64,000 nucleotides of DNA, taken from IMG/VR virus record IMGVR_UViG_3300020186_000001, positions 44,330 through 108,329 of that record; one strand, given 5' to 3'. This stretch comes from a virus. Position 1 is the stretch's first letter; each line of letters starts with the position of its first letter. Shown piece by piece: positions 48,246-55,711 of this stretch. The translations under genes and the position numbers were made by a program. Under the pieces are notes generated by a model. That model had not been told where the DNA came from. It saw only the letters and a program-made list of their open reading frames with translations, and did not search any database.

Positions 48246-48874
48246 ATGACAATGTGACACAGATAGACAAGAAGAAAACTAATTCAAAATGGGATGCGAT
48301 CTCTGATTATGTCACGGCTCTCTCTAAGAAGGTCGGAACACAGCAGCAGCTCTCAAAATCTGTTTTGATGATGCTTAAAACTATGGATTCAAAGATGGAT
48401 GCTTTGAGGGACGTTATGGTTGCAAAAGCCGTTGCAACAGATCAAGAGATTGACGCGGCTATTGATGCAAACATTGGACTAAGATTGAGAGAAGACAATG
48501 AGGATATTTGTTTGGGCGATGTGGTGTGGGTTAATTATTCGGGAACAATCGATGGCGGCAAAGAGTTCAAGCAAGAGAATTTTCCGATCCGCGTTGGCTC
48601 AAACACTGTTATTTTCGAACAAGCATTGGTTGGGCGTAGACCCAACACGATGGGAGTGACTCATGATGCTACGTTCAAGGGTGGCGAGTATGCGGGTAAA
48701 ACAATCAAGTTCAATATAGACATTTACAAAGTCAAAACGCAGGTAGTGGGAGCAAACGATGACGCAGGATACACAGATATTGGAGCATCTCAAGGGGAAC
48801 CTCAACCTAACGCTGAAGCTGATGGATCAGGACACGATGCAGGAGGTGGTGGTGAGTCTCAATCTATTCAGTAG
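48242..48874 (+). CDS. FKBP/trigger-factor-type PPIase-domain protein, 210 aa
   Basis: Residues about 88-170 read like the peptidyl-prolyl isomerase domain of trigger factor: GDVVWVNYSGTIDGGKEF, then RVGSNTVIFEQALVG and GGEYAGKTIKFNIDIYKVK. The N-terminal 85 residues are helical and the C-terminal 40 residues are glycine/acid-rich and disordered. It could be a phage folding factor or an FKBP-like binding module. The last 116 bases also encode the start of the next gene. Confidence 0.65.
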   Translation: MNDNVTQIDKKKTNSKWDAISDYVTALSKKVGTQQQLSKSVLMMLKTMDSKMDALRDVMVAKAVATDQEIDAAIDANIGLRLREDNEDICLGDVVWVNYSGTIDGGKEFKQENFPIRVGSNTVIFEQALVGRRPNTMGVTHDATFKGGEYAGKTIKFNIDIYKVKTQVVGANDDAGYTDIGASQGEPQPNAEADGSGHDAGGGGESQSIQ

Positions 48875-49004
48875 GGACGATAGCGTCGGTACGGCTCGCT
48901 CGGTCACAGAGGCAGCGTTGAGTGCTTTAATAGGGCTAAGGTATTTAAACGCAGAAGATGTTAGTCTTGATGTGAGAGTTCACACTTCACTTCAAAGGAG
49001 ATAG
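48759..49004 (+). CDS. Small hypothetical protein, 81 aa
   Basis: ATG 48759 has GGGAG seven bases upstream, inside the FKBP-domain gene. An internal GTG near 48850 after GGAGG is a second possible start, beyond the overlap. The C-terminal VGTARSVTEAALSALIGLRY is helical. Function unknown. Confidence 0.45.
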   Translation: MTQDTQILEHLKGNLNLTLKLMDQDTMQEVVVSLNLFSRDDSVGTARSVTEAALSALIGLRYLNAEDVSLDVRVHTSLQRR

Positions 49005-49006
49005 TC

Positions 49007-49177
49007 ATGACCGAAGAGAAAAAGCCAGACTTGGGCTGGCAGAAGCAAGATGAGACTGACAATTTGCAGAAATCAGTGAATCCAGACGGTGAGTATATGC
49101 GTGATCATCACCTTTGTACGAAGTGTCATGGAGCTAAAAAGAAGTGCGATATAGAGGGCTGTCCTCAGAATTACTAG
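49007..49177 (+). CDS. Small zinc-finger-like protein, 56 aa
   Basis: AAGGAG precedes the ATG. A polar N-terminus is followed by LCTKCHGAKKKCDIEGC, a four-cysteine cluster suited to zinc. Function unknown. Confidence 0.6.
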   Translation: MTEEKKPDLGWQKQDETDNLQKSVNPDGEYMRDHHLCTKCHGAKKKCDIEGCPQNY

Positions 49178-49194
49178 TTATAACAGCAATTTAC

Positions 49195-49214
49195 AAGTTT
49201 CTACGTAGAAACTT
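49195..49214. repeat. 20-bp perfect palindrome, copy 3 of 4
   Basis: AAGTTTCTACGTAGAAACTT is a perfect palindrome sharing its full core with copy 1. It lies 50 bases before the 49265 gene, in the 87-base gap between two genes. Confidence 0.8.
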
Positions 49215-49264
49215 TGGGAGTTCCAGTGTGGGATGCAAACGGCTCTCCGGTAGAAGAGGTGGTA

Positions 49265-49510
49265 ATGAAAAAGAAGATGCTGGTTGGTGCTTTGAACGAC
49301 TTTGAAAAGATGGGCACAAACACTTCGCAGATCATTGCGTCTCGCACTGGCAAGAAAGTTTGGATCGCAAACATTGAGTTTTCACCTGGAATTGACGTTT
49401 CACAATCAGAATCAGGTGAAGATATTTTAATTCGCGTGCGGTTGAAGGATGGGGAGTATTTAGTTATCCAGGATGAGCCTGGGCTTTCAGAGAAGAGGAT
49501 GTTGGCGTGA
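49265..49510 (+). CDS. Small protein upstream of ParB-like gene, 81 aa
   Basis: ATG 49265 follows AGAGGTGG; a TTG at 49214 would start inside the palindrome. The protein is alpha/beta (MLVGALNDFEKM, then KKVWIANIEFSPGIDV). GTGA coupling to the ParB-like gene suggests a joint role with the ParB-Dam pair. Confidence 0.55.
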   Translation: MKKKMLVGALNDFEKMGTNTSQIIASRTGKKVWIANIEFSPGIDVSQSESGEDILIRVRLKDGEYLVIQDEPGLSEKRMLA

Positions 49511-50172
49511 GCAATCAAATTGAAGTGTGCAAATCAGCGTCTTATGTGCCGGTCGGAAAGCTTAAGTTCCATCCAAATAACCCGCGAACAATCAGACCTG
49601 AGCGTTTAGAGCAGTTGAAGCGTTCTATCACGGACAAGGGGTTCTATCAGCCTATCCTCGTGTGGAAGAAGGGCGGTATTGTTCTCGCAGGCAATCATAG
49701 GCTTCTAGCGGCTCAAGAGCTAATCAGCGAAGGTTGGAGCTTCATGGCTCCTAACGGTGCCACAGACTCGCTCCCAGTTGTCATAGAGGACGTTTCAGAA
49801 GAGGTCGCACAGGCGATTCTATTTGAGACCAACAATACTTATGCAGAGTGGGTTGACGAGAGACTGAGGGTGGCCATTGAAGAGGCCGAAGAGCTGGGCA
49901 GGGACGTTAAGTCATTTGGTTTCACGCAAGACGAAATTGATGTTCTCCTAAAGGATGCTCTCAAGGACGCAGAAGACATCTTGGGTAATAAAGACGATCC
50001 AGAAGAGTTGGAAGACGATCTTTTAGATCCCGTGTTTGAACCGAACATAAAAGACGGCGACAAAGAAGATTCAGAACTCAAGTACAATCTCACTGTCGTT
50101 TTTGAGGACGGAGAAGCTCTAGAAGAATTGTTTATAGAACTTCGGGACCGTGGTTTTAAGGTAAAGATATGA
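49507..50172 (+). CDS. ParB/Srx-domain protein, 221 aa
   Basis: The N-terminal ParB-type fold is clear: VGKLKFHPNNPR, then ERLEQLKRSITDKGFYQPIL and GIVLAGNHRLLAA, the last matching the GxHR nucleotide-binding motif. No helix-turn-helix domain typical of segregation ParB is visible; the C-terminal half is acidic. Such proteins in phages often pair with DNA methyltransferases, as here (overlap with the Dam-like gene). Confidence 0.75.
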   Translation: MSNQIEVCKSASYVPVGKLKFHPNNPRTIRPERLEQLKRSITDKGFYQPILVWKKGGIVLAGNHRLLAAQELISEGWSFMAPNGATDSLPVVIEDVSEEVAQAILFETNNTYAEWVDERLRVAIEEAEELGRDVKSFGFTQDEIDVLLKDALKDAEDILGNKDDPEELEDDLLDPVFEPNIKDGDKEDSELKYNLTVVFEDGEALEELFIELRDRGFKVKI

Positions 50173-51131
50173 GCCAATACGGCATTCCTTACATGGGATC
50201 AAAGTCTAAGATTGCAGCGTCAATTGCGATGAATTTTCCGGTAGCAGATAATTTCTACGATCTATTTGGTGGCGGGTTTTCTATCTCGCATTACATGCTT
50301 GAGAATAAGGCGCACAAATATAAAAGCTTTCATTATAACGAAATCAAATCAGACATAGTGGATCTCGTTAAAAGAGCTATCAACGGCGAGTTTAACTATG
50401 ACCGCTATAAGCCTGAGTGGATAAGCAAAGAAAAGTTTTTTGAAGTTAAAGACACTGATGCAAAGGTTAGATGCTTGTGGAGTTTCGGGAATAATCAAAG
50501 GGGATATCTTTTCGGAGAAGATATTGAGCCATATAAGAAGTCAATGCATATGGCGGTAGTGTTCGACGAGTTTGACAGCTTAGCCGAAGAGGTGTTTGGG
50601 TTTACAAAGTGGCCAGCTATTGCGAACACTATTACCAAAAGAAGATCTTATTTAGGACAGAAAATAGAGTTTTTTAGCAAGACTAAAATACCTATCGTTC
50701 TGCATAAATTTATAAAAGAATTGAGAGTTAACAGCTCGCACAAATCGTTGGAGCAGTTGAAGCAGTTGCAGCAGTTGCAGCAGTTGGAGGCGTTGGAGCG
50801 GTTGCAACAGTTGGAGCGGGTGGAGGGACTTCATTTCTATTCAGACGATTACAGAAATATAATCATCAAGCCTAATTCTGTTGTTTATTGCGACATTCCC
50901 TACGAGGGGACAGGTGACAAAGGAGAGGGAGGTTACCTTTTAAAATTCAATCATAAAGAATTTTTCGACTGGGCGGCTTCGAGAGACTTCCCGGTATTTA
51001 TTTCTGAATACAGCGTGGAAGATTCCAGGTTTAAATTAGTCTATTCTGTAGATAAGCGGTCTCTTTTGTCTGGAAAAAAAGCAAACGATATTAAATCTGA
51101 AAACCTTTATTGGAACGGGGCGAGCATTTGA
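50169..51131 (+). CDS. Dam-type DNA adenine methyltransferase-like protein, 320 aa
   Basis: The N-terminal SAM-binding motifs PYMGSKSKI and DLFGGGFS (33-37 FGGGF) match the Dam family. The catalytic tetrad DPPY is altered to DIPY at 242-245. Residues 194-220 are a leucine/glutamine repeat (LKQLQQLQQLEALERLQQL) in the target-recognition region. It probably methylates adenine for anti-restriction, but the DIPY change could alter activity or specificity. It is coupled to the ParB-like gene. Confidence 0.75.
   Translation: MSQYGIPYMGSKSKIAASIAMNFPVADNFYDLFGGGFSISHYMLENKAHKYKSFHYNEIKSDIVDLVKRAINGEFNYDRYKPEWISKEKFFEVKDTDAKVRCLWSFGNNQRGYLFGEDIEPYKKSMHMAVVFDEFDSLAEEVFGFTKWPAIANTITKRRSYLGQKIEFFSKTKIPIVLHKFIKELRVNSSHKSLEQLKQLQQLQQLEALERLQQLERVEGLHFYSDDYRNIIIKPNSVVYCDIPYEGTGDKGEGGYLLKFNHKEFFDWAASRDFPVFISEYSVEDSRFKLVYSVDKRSLLSGKKANDIKSENLYWNGASI
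50748..50831 (+). repeat. 9-bp tandem repeat tract in the Dam-like gene
   Basis: Degenerate units around GCAGTTGCA/GGAGCGGTT encode repeating Leu-Gln-Gln or Leu-Glu-x triplets. The period of nine keeps the frame, so copy-number change would lengthen or shorten the helix without a frameshift. Confidence 0.75.
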
Positions 51132-51184
51132 TCGGCTCAACCCCTACACTTGCCGAGTTTGTACCGTTGCCGATAAAGGTCTGA

Positions 51185-51454
51185 ATGTCCAAGCTCAAAA
51201 AAAGATTAGACATAGAGATCAGCCGTCTTAAAAATAATCCTGAATCTCAATTCACGAGATCTAGGATGTTAGACGATATGGCTTTCAAGGTGTGTACGAT
51301 GTCTCGTGCGTATGGTGAGACTGACGAAGAGCTATTCGCTAGGTTGGCGGCACATCCTGATTTTGATAGATTTAAAGATGAGATATCGGCTGGGGTTCCA
51401 TTTCTAATAAACAAGCCTGAATCCTCGTTTATGGAGGATTTAAAAAAGATATGA
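51185..51454 (+). CDS. Hypothetical protein ending in FMEDLKKI, 89 aa
   Basis: No strong ribosome site is visible (AAAGGTCTG precedes the ATG). The protein is helical and charged. Its C-terminal SFMEDLKKI belongs to a tail motif found on several small proteins here; the DNA under it contains GGAGG followed by ATATGA. Confidence 0.55.
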   Translation: MSKLKKRLDIEISRLKNNPESQFTRSRMLDDMAFKVCTMSRAYGETDEELFARLAAHPDFDRFKDEISAGVPFLINKPESSFMEDLKKI

Positions 51455-51466
51455 GAGCTGATGATT

Positions 51467-51757
51467 ATGGCAAAGAAGCTAACCACTGTGAGGATGGGCA
51501 AAGAGGAAACTGGCTTTACTACAACAATGAGTCCAGATCGTCTCGGTGATCAGCTAATGAAAGCAATCACTAAGATTTTGGGTGAGGAATACACAAAGCA
51601 CACTATAACAATGAGCTTTGAGGGCAAGAGGGACGGCGGCGAGGGTTGTATCAGGAATTTGGTGTTGAATATTGTTGACACGAAGAAGATTAACAAGATC
51701 ATAACTCAGGTTAAAGTCGATCCAGAGGCGTTCATGAGTGAGTTGAAAAAGATATGA
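51467..51757 (+). CDS. Hypothetical protein ending in FMSELKKI, 96 aa
   Basis: The start may be ATG 51467 or 51461. A beta-rich middle (HTITMSFEGKRDGGEG, then LVLNIVDTKKIN) precedes AFMSELKKI, the recurring tail. The stop overlaps the next start (ATATGA). Confidence 0.5.
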   Translation: MAKKLTTVRMGKEETGFTTTMSPDRLGDQLMKAITKILGEEYTKHTITMSFEGKRDGGEGCIRNLVLNIVDTKKINKIITQVKVDPEAFMSELKKI

Positions 51758-52038
51758 GGTATGATCGTGGCGTTGCAGACGCAACTGGAATCAGGCCGAT
51801 CATATTGGAGTTTGCAAAGCAGATGGAGGCCAAGCTTGCAAAGAACGATCACAAGGATCATTGGCGTGAAGCTGGCTTACAGTCCATCTTCGCTCATTTT
51901 AGGGCTGAGGTGGATGAGTTGAAGGAGGCTTTAATGGAAGGTCATTCGACTGAAGAGGTGGTTTCAGAAGCGTGTGATGTGGCGTTAATGGCGATGATGT
52001 GTGCTGACATAATCAAATCAATGGGAGAAGAGACGTGA
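51754..52038 (+). CDS. MazG-like nucleotide pyrophosphohydrolase-type protein, 94 aa
   Basis: The segment FAKQMEAKLAKNDHKDHW, followed by EVDELKEAL and EACDVALMAMMCADI, matches small phage MazG-like proteins with ExxE and ExxD metal-binding helices. These hydrolyse nucleoside triphosphates (house-cleaning or ppGpp modulation). ATGA-coupled on both sides. Confidence 0.7.
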   Translation: MRYDRGVADATGIRPIILEFAKQMEAKLAKNDHKDHWREAGLQSIFAHFRAEVDELKEALMEGHSTEEVVSEACDVALMAMMCADIIKSMGEET

Positions 52039-52331
52039 AGCTGTTTGTAGGAAATCTGAATTGGGATACAACTGAGGAGATGCTGAAATCACACTTTGAG
52101 ACGGCTGGCGATGTGAGCAGCGTCAAGATCATATTGGATCGCGAGACCAATAGGCCGAGAGGTTTCGGCTTTGTGGCGTTCAGCGATCAAAGTGATGCTC
52201 ACAATGCTGTTCAGTTATTGAACAACACACAATTAGATGGTAGAACGATTTTTGTTTCTGAGGCCAAGGAGCAGCAGCCGAGATCGGTCAAAGTTGAGAA
52301 AACGTATCGTAACCCAGATTCGAGGTATTAG
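52035..52331 (+). CDS. RRM-domain RNA-binding protein, 98 aa
   Basis: A single RNA-recognition motif fills residues 2-80: RNP2 LFVGNL (3-8), a VSSVKIILDRETNRPRGF stretch and RNP1 RGFGFVAF (42-49). It ends with a short basic tail. It resembles the single-RRM Rbp proteins of bacteria and would bind single-stranded RNA. Phage copies are uncommon. The neighbouring structured intergenic RNA could be a target. Confidence 0.85.
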   Translation: MKLFVGNLNWDTTEEMLKSHFETAGDVSSVKIILDRETNRPRGFGFVAFSDQSDAHNAVQLLNNTQLDGRTIFVSEAKEQQPRSVKVEKTYRNPDSRY

Positions 52332-52436
52332 ATGAATTACGGTGTAACAGTGGTGAATGGTTTTTGTTTTGGATCAGGCATGATCGTTGCGGCATTCTTG
52401 TTCAAAGCGTTGCTGCATATTGGTTTTTGCGGTTGA
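52332..52436 (+). CDS. 34-aa hydrophobic peptide
   Basis: It starts directly after the RRM stop (TAGATG) with GAGG upstream. One transmembrane helix (GSGMIVAAFLFKALLHIGF). Possibly a small membrane effector; function unknown. Confidence 0.5.
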   Translation: MNYGVTVVNGFCFGSGMIVAAFLFKALLHIGFCG

Positions 52437-52680
52437 GGTGCTGCGGAGGTGTGGAAGCTGGGACTTGCTGAGCGTACTAGTCGTGCAATGTTCCTTGAGA
52501 CACACTGAGACAGGTTTACTGCTTTCCAAGCCTAAAAAGCGGGTGCTTTTAAGATTTAGAGCCTGAGGGGCTTAGCGGCTGACTCACAGATCAAAATCAG
52601 TCACTTCGCGAGTGACCCGCAGCCTTTTAAGAGCGACTACATAGCGATGTAACACAATTAATAACCAGAGGTTTGATGAC
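52437..52680 (+). ncRNA. Structured intergenic region, candidate non-coding RNA
   Basis: This 244-base gap has higher GC than its surroundings and several hairpins: AGCC-TGAG-GGGCT, GTCACT-TCGCG-AGTGAC flanked by GCGG/CCGC, and TACAT-AGCG-ATGTA just before the antirepressor. A 42-codon frame exists from 52438 but looks non-protein-like. It may be a phage sRNA or a long regulatory leader. Confidence 0.4.
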
Positions 52681-53325
52681 ATGGAATTAATTAAGATTGG
52701 CGATGACAGGACGGTATGTGCAAAAGAGCTTCACAGGTTTTTACGTGTGAGTACGCGTTGGGACATATGGGTTCAAAGAAGAATCAAAGAATACGAATTC
52801 TCTCAAGGTACTGATTTCATTGAGATCAAAAATGATCACAATGAATACGGAGAGTTAAGATTAAGTCTTGATACTGCAAAAGAGCTTTGCATGGTTGAAC
52901 GAAACGACCAGGGCAGACAGGCCCGTAAGTATTTCATTGAGATTGAGAAGAGGTGGCAAGCACAAAGAGATGCAATGACACCGGCTGAGAGACTTTTAGA
53001 GCAAGCGAAATGGGCGGTAGAGCAGGAGAGAAAGCTTGCGGCATTAGATCAAAGACAAGACAAGATGGAATCAAAACAAGACAAGACGGAAGCAAAGCTG
53101 ATGCTACTCGGATCAGATTCAAACTACCGAACGGTCAGAGGCATGTGCAAAGAACTCGGACAAAGCATTCCAAGGGACATCGCAAATAGTATCGGACGCA
53201 AAGCAGCAGGCATTTGCAGACAGAACGGTCTTACAATCGGCAAAGTCCCAGATGAGAGGGATGGAGAAGTAAACTCATATCCTATTCATATCCTAAAGCC
53301 GGTGATAGAGGGCTGGCAGGCGTGA
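52681..53325 (+). CDS. AntA-type antirepressor, 214 aa
   Basis: The N-terminal AntA/AntB domain is recognised by CAKELHRFLRVSTRWDIWV, then FSQGTDFIEI and LDTAKELCMVERND. The C-terminal half is helical with a KQDKTEAKL coiled segment and a DNA-binding-like end. Antirepressors counteract phage repressors. No repressor or integrase is seen in the window, so the lysis-lysogeny context is unclear. The structured 244-base leader lies just upstream. Confidence 0.75.
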   Translation: MELIKIGDDRTVCAKELHRFLRVSTRWDIWVQRRIKEYEFSQGTDFIEIKNDHNEYGELRLSLDTAKELCMVERNDQGRQARKYFIEIEKRWQAQRDAMTPAERLLEQAKWAVEQERKLAALDQRQDKMESKQDKTEAKLMLLGSDSNYRTVRGMCKELGQSIPRDIANSIGRKAAGICRQNGLTIGKVPDERDGEVNSYPIHILKPVIEGWQA

Positions 53326-53552
53326 AGGATTATTATGATTATGATTGGCTTTCAGGTGTTCACGTTGAGGTGGAAAAATCAGGCGTTGCTATTGAGGTGG
53401 AGCGTCAAAAGGCATTGGAAGACGCAGAGCGAATGAAGATATTGAGCGGGTTCGAAGATGAGATTGATGACACAGATCGAATGAAATATAAAATGTCACT
53501 TGATGACTTATCAGATCCTCCGACATTCATGGAAGAACTGCAAAACATATGA
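53322..53552 (+). CDS. Acidic small protein ending in FMEELQNI, 76 aa
   Basis: GTG start in a GTGA overlap with the antirepressor. Strongly acidic (GFEDEIDDTDRM) and ending in TFMEELQNI, a variant of the recurring tail. An ATATGA junction opens only a 10-codon frame downstream, so the partner gene may be lost. Confidence 0.5.
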   Translation: MKDYYDYDWLSGVHVEVEKSGVAIEVERQKALEDAERMKILSGFEDEIDDTDRMKYKMSLDDLSDPPTFMEELQNI

Positions 53553-53611
53553 ATCCAATATTGAATTTAGCAGACAAGTGACTCGGCTCGAATCAGAACC
53601 GATCCAAACTT

Positions 53612-53640
53612 TTAATGTCAAGACATAATCATGCTATGAT
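53612..53640 (+). promoter_or_regulatory. Possible promoter before the 53677 gene
   Basis: TATGAT at 53635-53640 is a fair -10. Upstream lies TGTCAAGACA, a small inverted repeat near the -35 position. It would start a transcript about 30 bases before the 53677 gene. Confidence 0.3.
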
Positions 53641-53676
53641 GAGATCACAACCCATAACACACGGGGAGGTGTCTCT

Positions 53677-53847
53677 ATGTTCACAATCGAAATTGAAGTC
53701 GAACCAAAAAACGATGAAGGTTTTATTAAAGCAACAGTTAGGGAATCAAATCACCAAGAGTTGATAGGCTACAGCAGCTTTGCAAAATCAGAGAAGAAAG
53801 CGGTTGCATTCTTATTGGATCAGATTGCACAATACCTTAAGAAATAA
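53677..53847 (+). CDS. Small hypothetical protein, 56 aa
   Basis: GGGGAGG precedes the ATG. Beta strands (MFTIEIEVEPKND and FIKATVRES) then one helix (KKAVAFLLDQIAQYLKK), like small phage DUF proteins that end in an amphipathic helix. Function unknown. Confidence 0.6.
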   Translation: MFTIEIEVEPKNDEGFIKATVRESNHQELIGYSSFAKSEKKAVAFLLDQIAQYLKK

Positions 53848-53890
53848 GGTTAAATTTCTATTAGAATACGTCAAAGTACTAGGTAATACA

Positions 53891-54847
53891 ATGTCCAAAA
53901 CTCCAGTTTTCAAGAGAAAAGCCCTTTCAAAACGGGGGGTTAAGCGTATAGACAGAGCGGCACTGCTCAGCCCACCTGATAATATTGATATGTCAATGTT
54001 CGTAAAGAAAGAGACATTAGATCCTCCAGAAGCCATACCGCTCAAGGAATTGCACAAGACCATTGATGTATTGCCTCCTGAGTCACCGCTCAAGACTATT
54101 GATATCGGCGATATGTTTGATCCGTATACTGCCAAGAAGATTTCAGAGGTTGGTGCTCGTGGAATGTACGAGGCCGATGTGGACTTGCTCAAGATTGAGT
54201 GGGTTATTAAATATCCTACATTGAAGGTCAAAGATTGGTTGCTGCACAAGAAAGGGTACAGCTACACGCAGGCTGCGAAACTATACGAGATTGGCGGCAA
54301 AGAGGACGGTTGGAACGAGGCCAAGAATCATGTTCTTGACAAGATGACCAGTAGCATTGTGAAGCGTCACATTGATCAGATGGCAGATGTTCAAGAGCAG
54401 CATATCAAGGCATCCAAGATTGGGCTGGCAAAAGCGGTTGAGATGCTCTCCAAGCTCTCCATTGAGCCTGTGAAGGGCAAAGACGGCAAGTTGCTTAAGG
54501 ACGCAACAGGGAAGCCTGTATGGCGAGGGTTCAGGTCTATTGATTTATTAAACTGTTTGGGTGCGGTTGAGAAGGCACAGCAGATATACCGAAGGGCGAT
54601 GGGATTACCGAATGAGGAGGCGGGGCTTGCACAGATACTTGACAAGGTGAATGTTCACTTCAATCAGGTTAATATTCAGAACAACGAGGTTGCGGCTCCG
54701 GTGGTTGATCCAGTCAAAGACAAGATGCGTAAAATAGCTGAAGAGTTGACTCATGATCAGATTCTTGAGTTTGTGGAATTCAGAAGAGAGCAGAGGGCGA
54801 TATTAAAGCTTCAGGCGGCAGAGGAGGCATCACATGGGGCCGGATAA
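53891..54847 (+). CDS. Terminase small-subunit candidate, 318 aa
   Basis: ATG 53891 has AGG upstream; an earlier start would overlap the 53677 gene. The central region (WVIKYPTLKVKDWLLH, then GYSYTQAAKLYEIGG) reads as a helix-turn-helix. Long helices follow (VKRHIDQMADVQEQHIKASK), a layout seen in phage small terminases, and the C-terminus is helical and charged. The large terminase starts 7.8 kb downstream, which is distant, so the call remains tentative. Confidence 0.45.
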   Translation: MSKTPVFKRKALSKRGVKRIDRAALLSPPDNIDMSMFVKKETLDPPEAIPLKELHKTIDVLPPESPLKTIDIGDMFDPYTAKKISEVGARGMYEADVDLLKIEWVIKYPTLKVKDWLLHKKGYSYTQAAKLYEIGGKEDGWNEAKNHVLDKMTSSIVKRHIDQMADVQEQHIKASKIGLAKAVEMLSKLSIEPVKGKDGKLLKDATGKPVWRGFRSIDLLNCLGAVEKAQQIYRRAMGLPNEEAGLAQILDKVNVHFNQVNIQNNEVAAPVVDPVKDKMRKIAEELTHDQILEFVEFRREQRAILKLQAAEEASHGAG

Positions 54848-55031
54848 AGAGTTGCAGACGATCTTCTCGGTCAAGATCAGTCGATCACAATCCAAGATGT
54901 ATCGAGACATCCTTCACTTGAGTTACATCTTGGGTGCGATGGTTTTATTCTTTGGAGGCGTGATTTTGATTCAATATTTGACTTGCAAGAGTGGGTTGAC
55001 TTTCATGGAGTGCATGGCGTATCGAGGTTGA
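54834..55031 (+). CDS. Small membrane protein, 65 aa
   Basis: GGAGG lies before the ATG, inside the preceding gene. One transmembrane helix (LSYILGAMVLFFGGVILI) precedes a cysteine-containing end (CKSGLTFMECMAYRG). Function unknown. Confidence 0.55.
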   Translation: MGPDKELQTIFSVKISRSQSKMYRDILHLSYILGAMVLFFGGVILIQYLTCKSGLTFMECMAYRG

Positions 55032-55038
55032 AACAGAG

Positions 55039-55052
55039 TTTCTACGTAGAAA
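55039..55052. repeat. Palindrome TTTCTACGTAGAAA, copy 4 of 4
   Basis: The 14-bp core lies in the 65-base gap before the 55097 gene. A TAAAAT at 55072-55077 could be the matching -10, placing the palindrome at the -35, as in copy 1. Confidence 0.75.
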
Positions 55053-55096
55053 TTATGAGCGAATACGAGAGTAAAATTGAATAGTTAGGAGTGTGT

Positions 55097-55264
55097 ATGA
55101 AAAAGCTTAAGGCATATCGGGCCGACGATTGGTTCTTAGATTGTCCAGAATGCGGCGAAATCATCACACTCGGATCGAGAGAAGAGGCAGAGGAGGCGGC
55201 TGCAAGTCCGAGTGAGTGCGAGTGCGGCCATATATATAACTTTGAATTAGATGAGGCAGGCTGA
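55097..55264 (+). CDS. Small zinc-ribbon protein, 55 aa
   Basis: TTAGGAG precedes the ATG. CPECGE and CECGH form a zinc-ribbon pair separated by an acidic helix (REEAEEAAASPSE). First gene behind palindrome copy 4. Function unknown. Confidence 0.6.
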   Translation: MKKLKAYRADDWFLDCPECGEIITLGSREEAEEAAASPSECECGHIYNFELDEAG

Positions 55265-55265
55265 G

Positions 55266-55469
55266 ATGAATCCACAGGTTGAACGAGTGAACAAGATAAA
55301 GGCGAGATTAGGATCAGTATCACAGGTCGTCAAAGAAAGGCTCCCAGGCAGCGTGAGAGAGCTTCTAAACGATGTGCGGTATCTGATTGATGAGTACGAG
55401 GGCGTCATGGATGCTCTCGAAGAGGAGCGTGCTCAGGCAGCAATACAAAGAACATTTCAAAATCAATAG
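55266..55469 (+). CDS. Small coiled-coil protein, 67 aa
   Basis: ATG 55266 follows the previous stop by one base, with GAGG upstream. Helical throughout (VVKERLPGSVRELLNDVRYL), ending in an EEERAQAAIQ segment. Function unknown. Confidence 0.55.
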   Translation: MNPQVERVNKIKARLGSVSQVVKERLPGSVRELLNDVRYLIDEYEGVMDALEEERAQAAIQRTFQNQ

Positions 55470-55477
55470 GGGAAGCA

Positions 55478-55711
55478 ATGAGTAGATTTAATTATGTGGA
55501 GTTTGATGAGTATGCACAGGCTGAACAAAATTCAGCTAAAAAGATCGCTTTAAACTTAGAATTTCTAATCGAGTCATTGGGCAAGGGCAGATCGCAGCAT
55601 CTCGCGTTGACTAATCTCGAAGAGTGCTACATGTGGATCGGTAAAGCGATCAGAGATAAGCAGATCGAGCGGAACTCCATAGGCGACGAACTCGAAAGGG
55701 CTAATCCATGA
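55478..55711 (+). CDS. Small helical protein, 77 aa
   Basis: GGGGAAG precedes the ATG. The pattern KKIALNLEFLIESLGKGRSQ followed by ALTNLEECYMWIGKAIRDKQ resembles small phage helical-bundle proteins (Acb2-like layout), but length and similarity are too weak for a family call. ATGA-coupled to the next gene. Confidence 0.55.
   Translation: MSRFNYVEFDEYAQAEQNSAKKIALNLEFLIESLGKGRSQHLALTNLEECYMWIGKAIRDKQIERNSIGDELERANP

Noticed and set aside
51128-51184. An 18-codon frame after the Dam-like gene (TTG start)
   Set aside because: Too short, no ribosome site and no paralogue; it is probably the chance end of a frame.
52438-52566. A 42-codon frame starting GTG after the 34-residue peptide
   Set aside because: The composition is unlike neighbouring proteins and the DNA is dominated by hairpins; kept as a structured RNA candidate instead.
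53780-53890. N-terminal extension of the small-terminase candidate
   Set aside because: It would overlap the well-supported 53677 gene by 68 bases in another frame and has no ribosome site; the sequence of the extension is low-quality coding.
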